Source of the DNA: Chara braunii
Lineage: Eukaryota > Streptophyta > Charophyceae > Charales > Characeae
NCBI GenBank assembly: GCA_003427395.1
Contig: BFEA01000331.1
Location: forward strand, 1,008,737 to 1,040,161
DNA: 31,425 bases
Direction: 5' to 3'
In this document: positions 30,684 through 31,425 of the stretch, piece after piece
Position numbering within the stretch: position 1 is the stretch's first letter
Layout of the letters: the number at the start of each line of letters is the position of its first letter
Translations under genes and position numbers: made by a program
The notes under the pieces: generated by a model
Database searches by the model: none
Told to the model about the DNA's origin: nothing
Seen by the model: the letters and a program-made list of their open reading frames with translations, nothing else

Positions 30684-30700
30684 TGGCGCCTCGTCCGGGT
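30684..30700 (+). other. Possible tRNA primer-binding site
   Basis: TGGCGCCTCGTCCGGGT resembles the TGGCGCC-starting primer-binding sites of plant LTR retrotransposons (tRNA 3' end ending GGCGCCA). It lies just upstream of the element's first coding blocks, and arm A has TGGCGTC at the collinear place (11131-11137). If real, the leader before it would be an LTR of about 5.6 kb. The matching 3' LTR is not in the window, so this is a hypothesis. Confidence 0.25.
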
Positions 30701-30922
30701 CAAGAAATACCGTCGTACAAAAATAAAACAATAATGAAATCTCTGGAATTTTTAACCGTCAGGATACGACGGACGAGGGAACGGAACTGCTGGTACTGTT
30801 CCAACGCGGCCATCAGCAAAACCAAAGGGAACAGCCCCACCGGGCCCTCAACCCCTCGCTCCGTCTGCGCTACTCTGATCCTTGCGCCATCGCCGCTCGG
30901 TCTCGATCCCTGAACCCCTTTG

Positions 30923-31120
30923 ACGAAAGTCTGATGCTGTAACCAATAGCGCTAGGCCCCAGGCTGGGTTTAGCTCTGGCGGACGCCTGAATAAACAGGC
31001 ACTGCGTGACGCGCCAAACTACCAAAACGCCTTCAGGAGTCACATTGTCGTCGATGCCATCCTCCGTACGTACGCACAAGTCACCGGCAAGCACGCCAAC
31101 CGAAAAGAAAGGAAATCTTT
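30923..31120 (+). CDS. Conserved short coding block, arm B copy
   Basis: The counterpart of 10680-10880. The frame opens after a TGA near 30920 and runs through ARPQAGFSSGGRLNKQ and VVDAILRTYAQVTGKHAN to a TAA near 31120. Leader sequence conserved with arm A precedes it, and the conserved 31348-31393 block follows about 230 bases later. Function unknown. Confidence 0.45.
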
Positions 31121-31347
31121 TTAATCCTAGCTTAATCAGAAAATAAGTAACCAGCAGAAAAAGGTTCCGGCCGTTGATCACGCCGACCCTTCAGTCATCA
31201 ACAAAATAAAAAAATCACACGCGCCTTAAACTCGCGCGCCCATTCACTCTCTGCTTCTAGACATTCTAGTCAAACTTTCAGTCGATAGACTGCTACAACT
31301 CACGCAGTCTGCTCAAAAATTCCAACTCAAACTTAATCTCTGTCATT

Positions 31348-31425
31348 TGCAAAAACGAGGGCGGATACCCTTGTAAGGGTATTCACGCCGACACCGGGCT
31401 TGTGAAATCATTCATCGATGAAATC
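31348..31425 (+). CDS. Start of the arm B element's next coding block (runs off the window)
   Basis: 31348-31393 is nearly identical to the reverse complement of 10470-10519. One frame reads AKTRADTLVRVFTPTPG and stops at TGA. Another reads GGYPCKGIHADTGLVKSF and stays open to the edge. The high DNA identity does not settle which frame is used. Confidence 0.35.

Larger units (their letters stand above)
25083..31425 (+). mobile_element. Large unidentified element, right copy: arm B (runs off the window)
   Basis: Inverted partner of 10460-17443. The inner edge in both copies reads CGTTCG, one variable base, then TGTAGCATA and a GGGGTAC motif; homology ends immediately beyond. From inside outward it holds a CA microsatellite, the conserved islands, hairpin family 2, hairpin family 1, a conserved 5' splice site, a GC-rich stretch, a primer-binding-like site and the start of the unknown coding region. 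Confidence 0.75.

Overview
This is a eukaryotic, transposon-dominated window. It has no operons or ribosome-binding sites. It has spliceosomal-type GT/AG sites, long AT, GA and CA microsatellites, an 851-base assembly gap, single N bases, and decayed open frames. The LINE ORF1 (RRM-like domain plus zinc knuckle) and the Helitron Rep-helicase point to the green-plant lineage. A streptophyte alga such as Chara is my guess, but the sequence does not prove it.

Layout. (1) 1-3785, minus strand: the 5' part of a non-LTR retrotransposon. A pyrimidine-rich stretch (on +) is its 5' UTR with repeated promoter-like monomers. It is followed by ORF1, an in-frame stop, a short continuation, and a second ORF overlapping by a TGATG junction and running off the window. 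(2) 3786-8880: mostly non-coding or host-like sequence with weak exon candidates; the best is 6371-6555 on +. It also holds a 64-bp tandem duplication and a 23-bp minisatellite. (3) About 8880-17443 (minus) and 25083-31405+ (plus): two collinear, inverted, diverged copies of one large unidentified element, head to head around an axis near 21 kb. Read outward from the centre, each copy has several kilobases of leader, then a degraded unknown coding region. (4) 17444-25082 between the arms: a pair of GC hairpins, AT and GA microsatellites with the gap, an accessory open frame interrupted by two TGA codons, and a decayed Helitron Rep-helicase gene read on minus.

The most striking signal is inside the arms. 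Each arm carries an array of small hairpins (7 plus remnants in arm A, 10 plus a remnant in arm B). The middle 17-20 bases are nearly constant from unit to unit. The flanking stems differ in sequence in every unit yet stay complementary, up to 8 perfect base pairs. This looks like selection on folded RNA or single-stranded DNA, and I know of no described feature that matches it. A second, weaker hairpin family lies beside it in both arms. Two non-coding islands of 29 and 31 bases are identical between arms that are otherwise clearly diverged.

The Helitron gene keeps long stretches of recognisable protein but appears to have lost the core of three catalytic motifs by small deletions: HUH, the two-tyrosine motif and the P-loop. 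Its N-terminal coding homology stops within about 30 bases of the arm B boundary.
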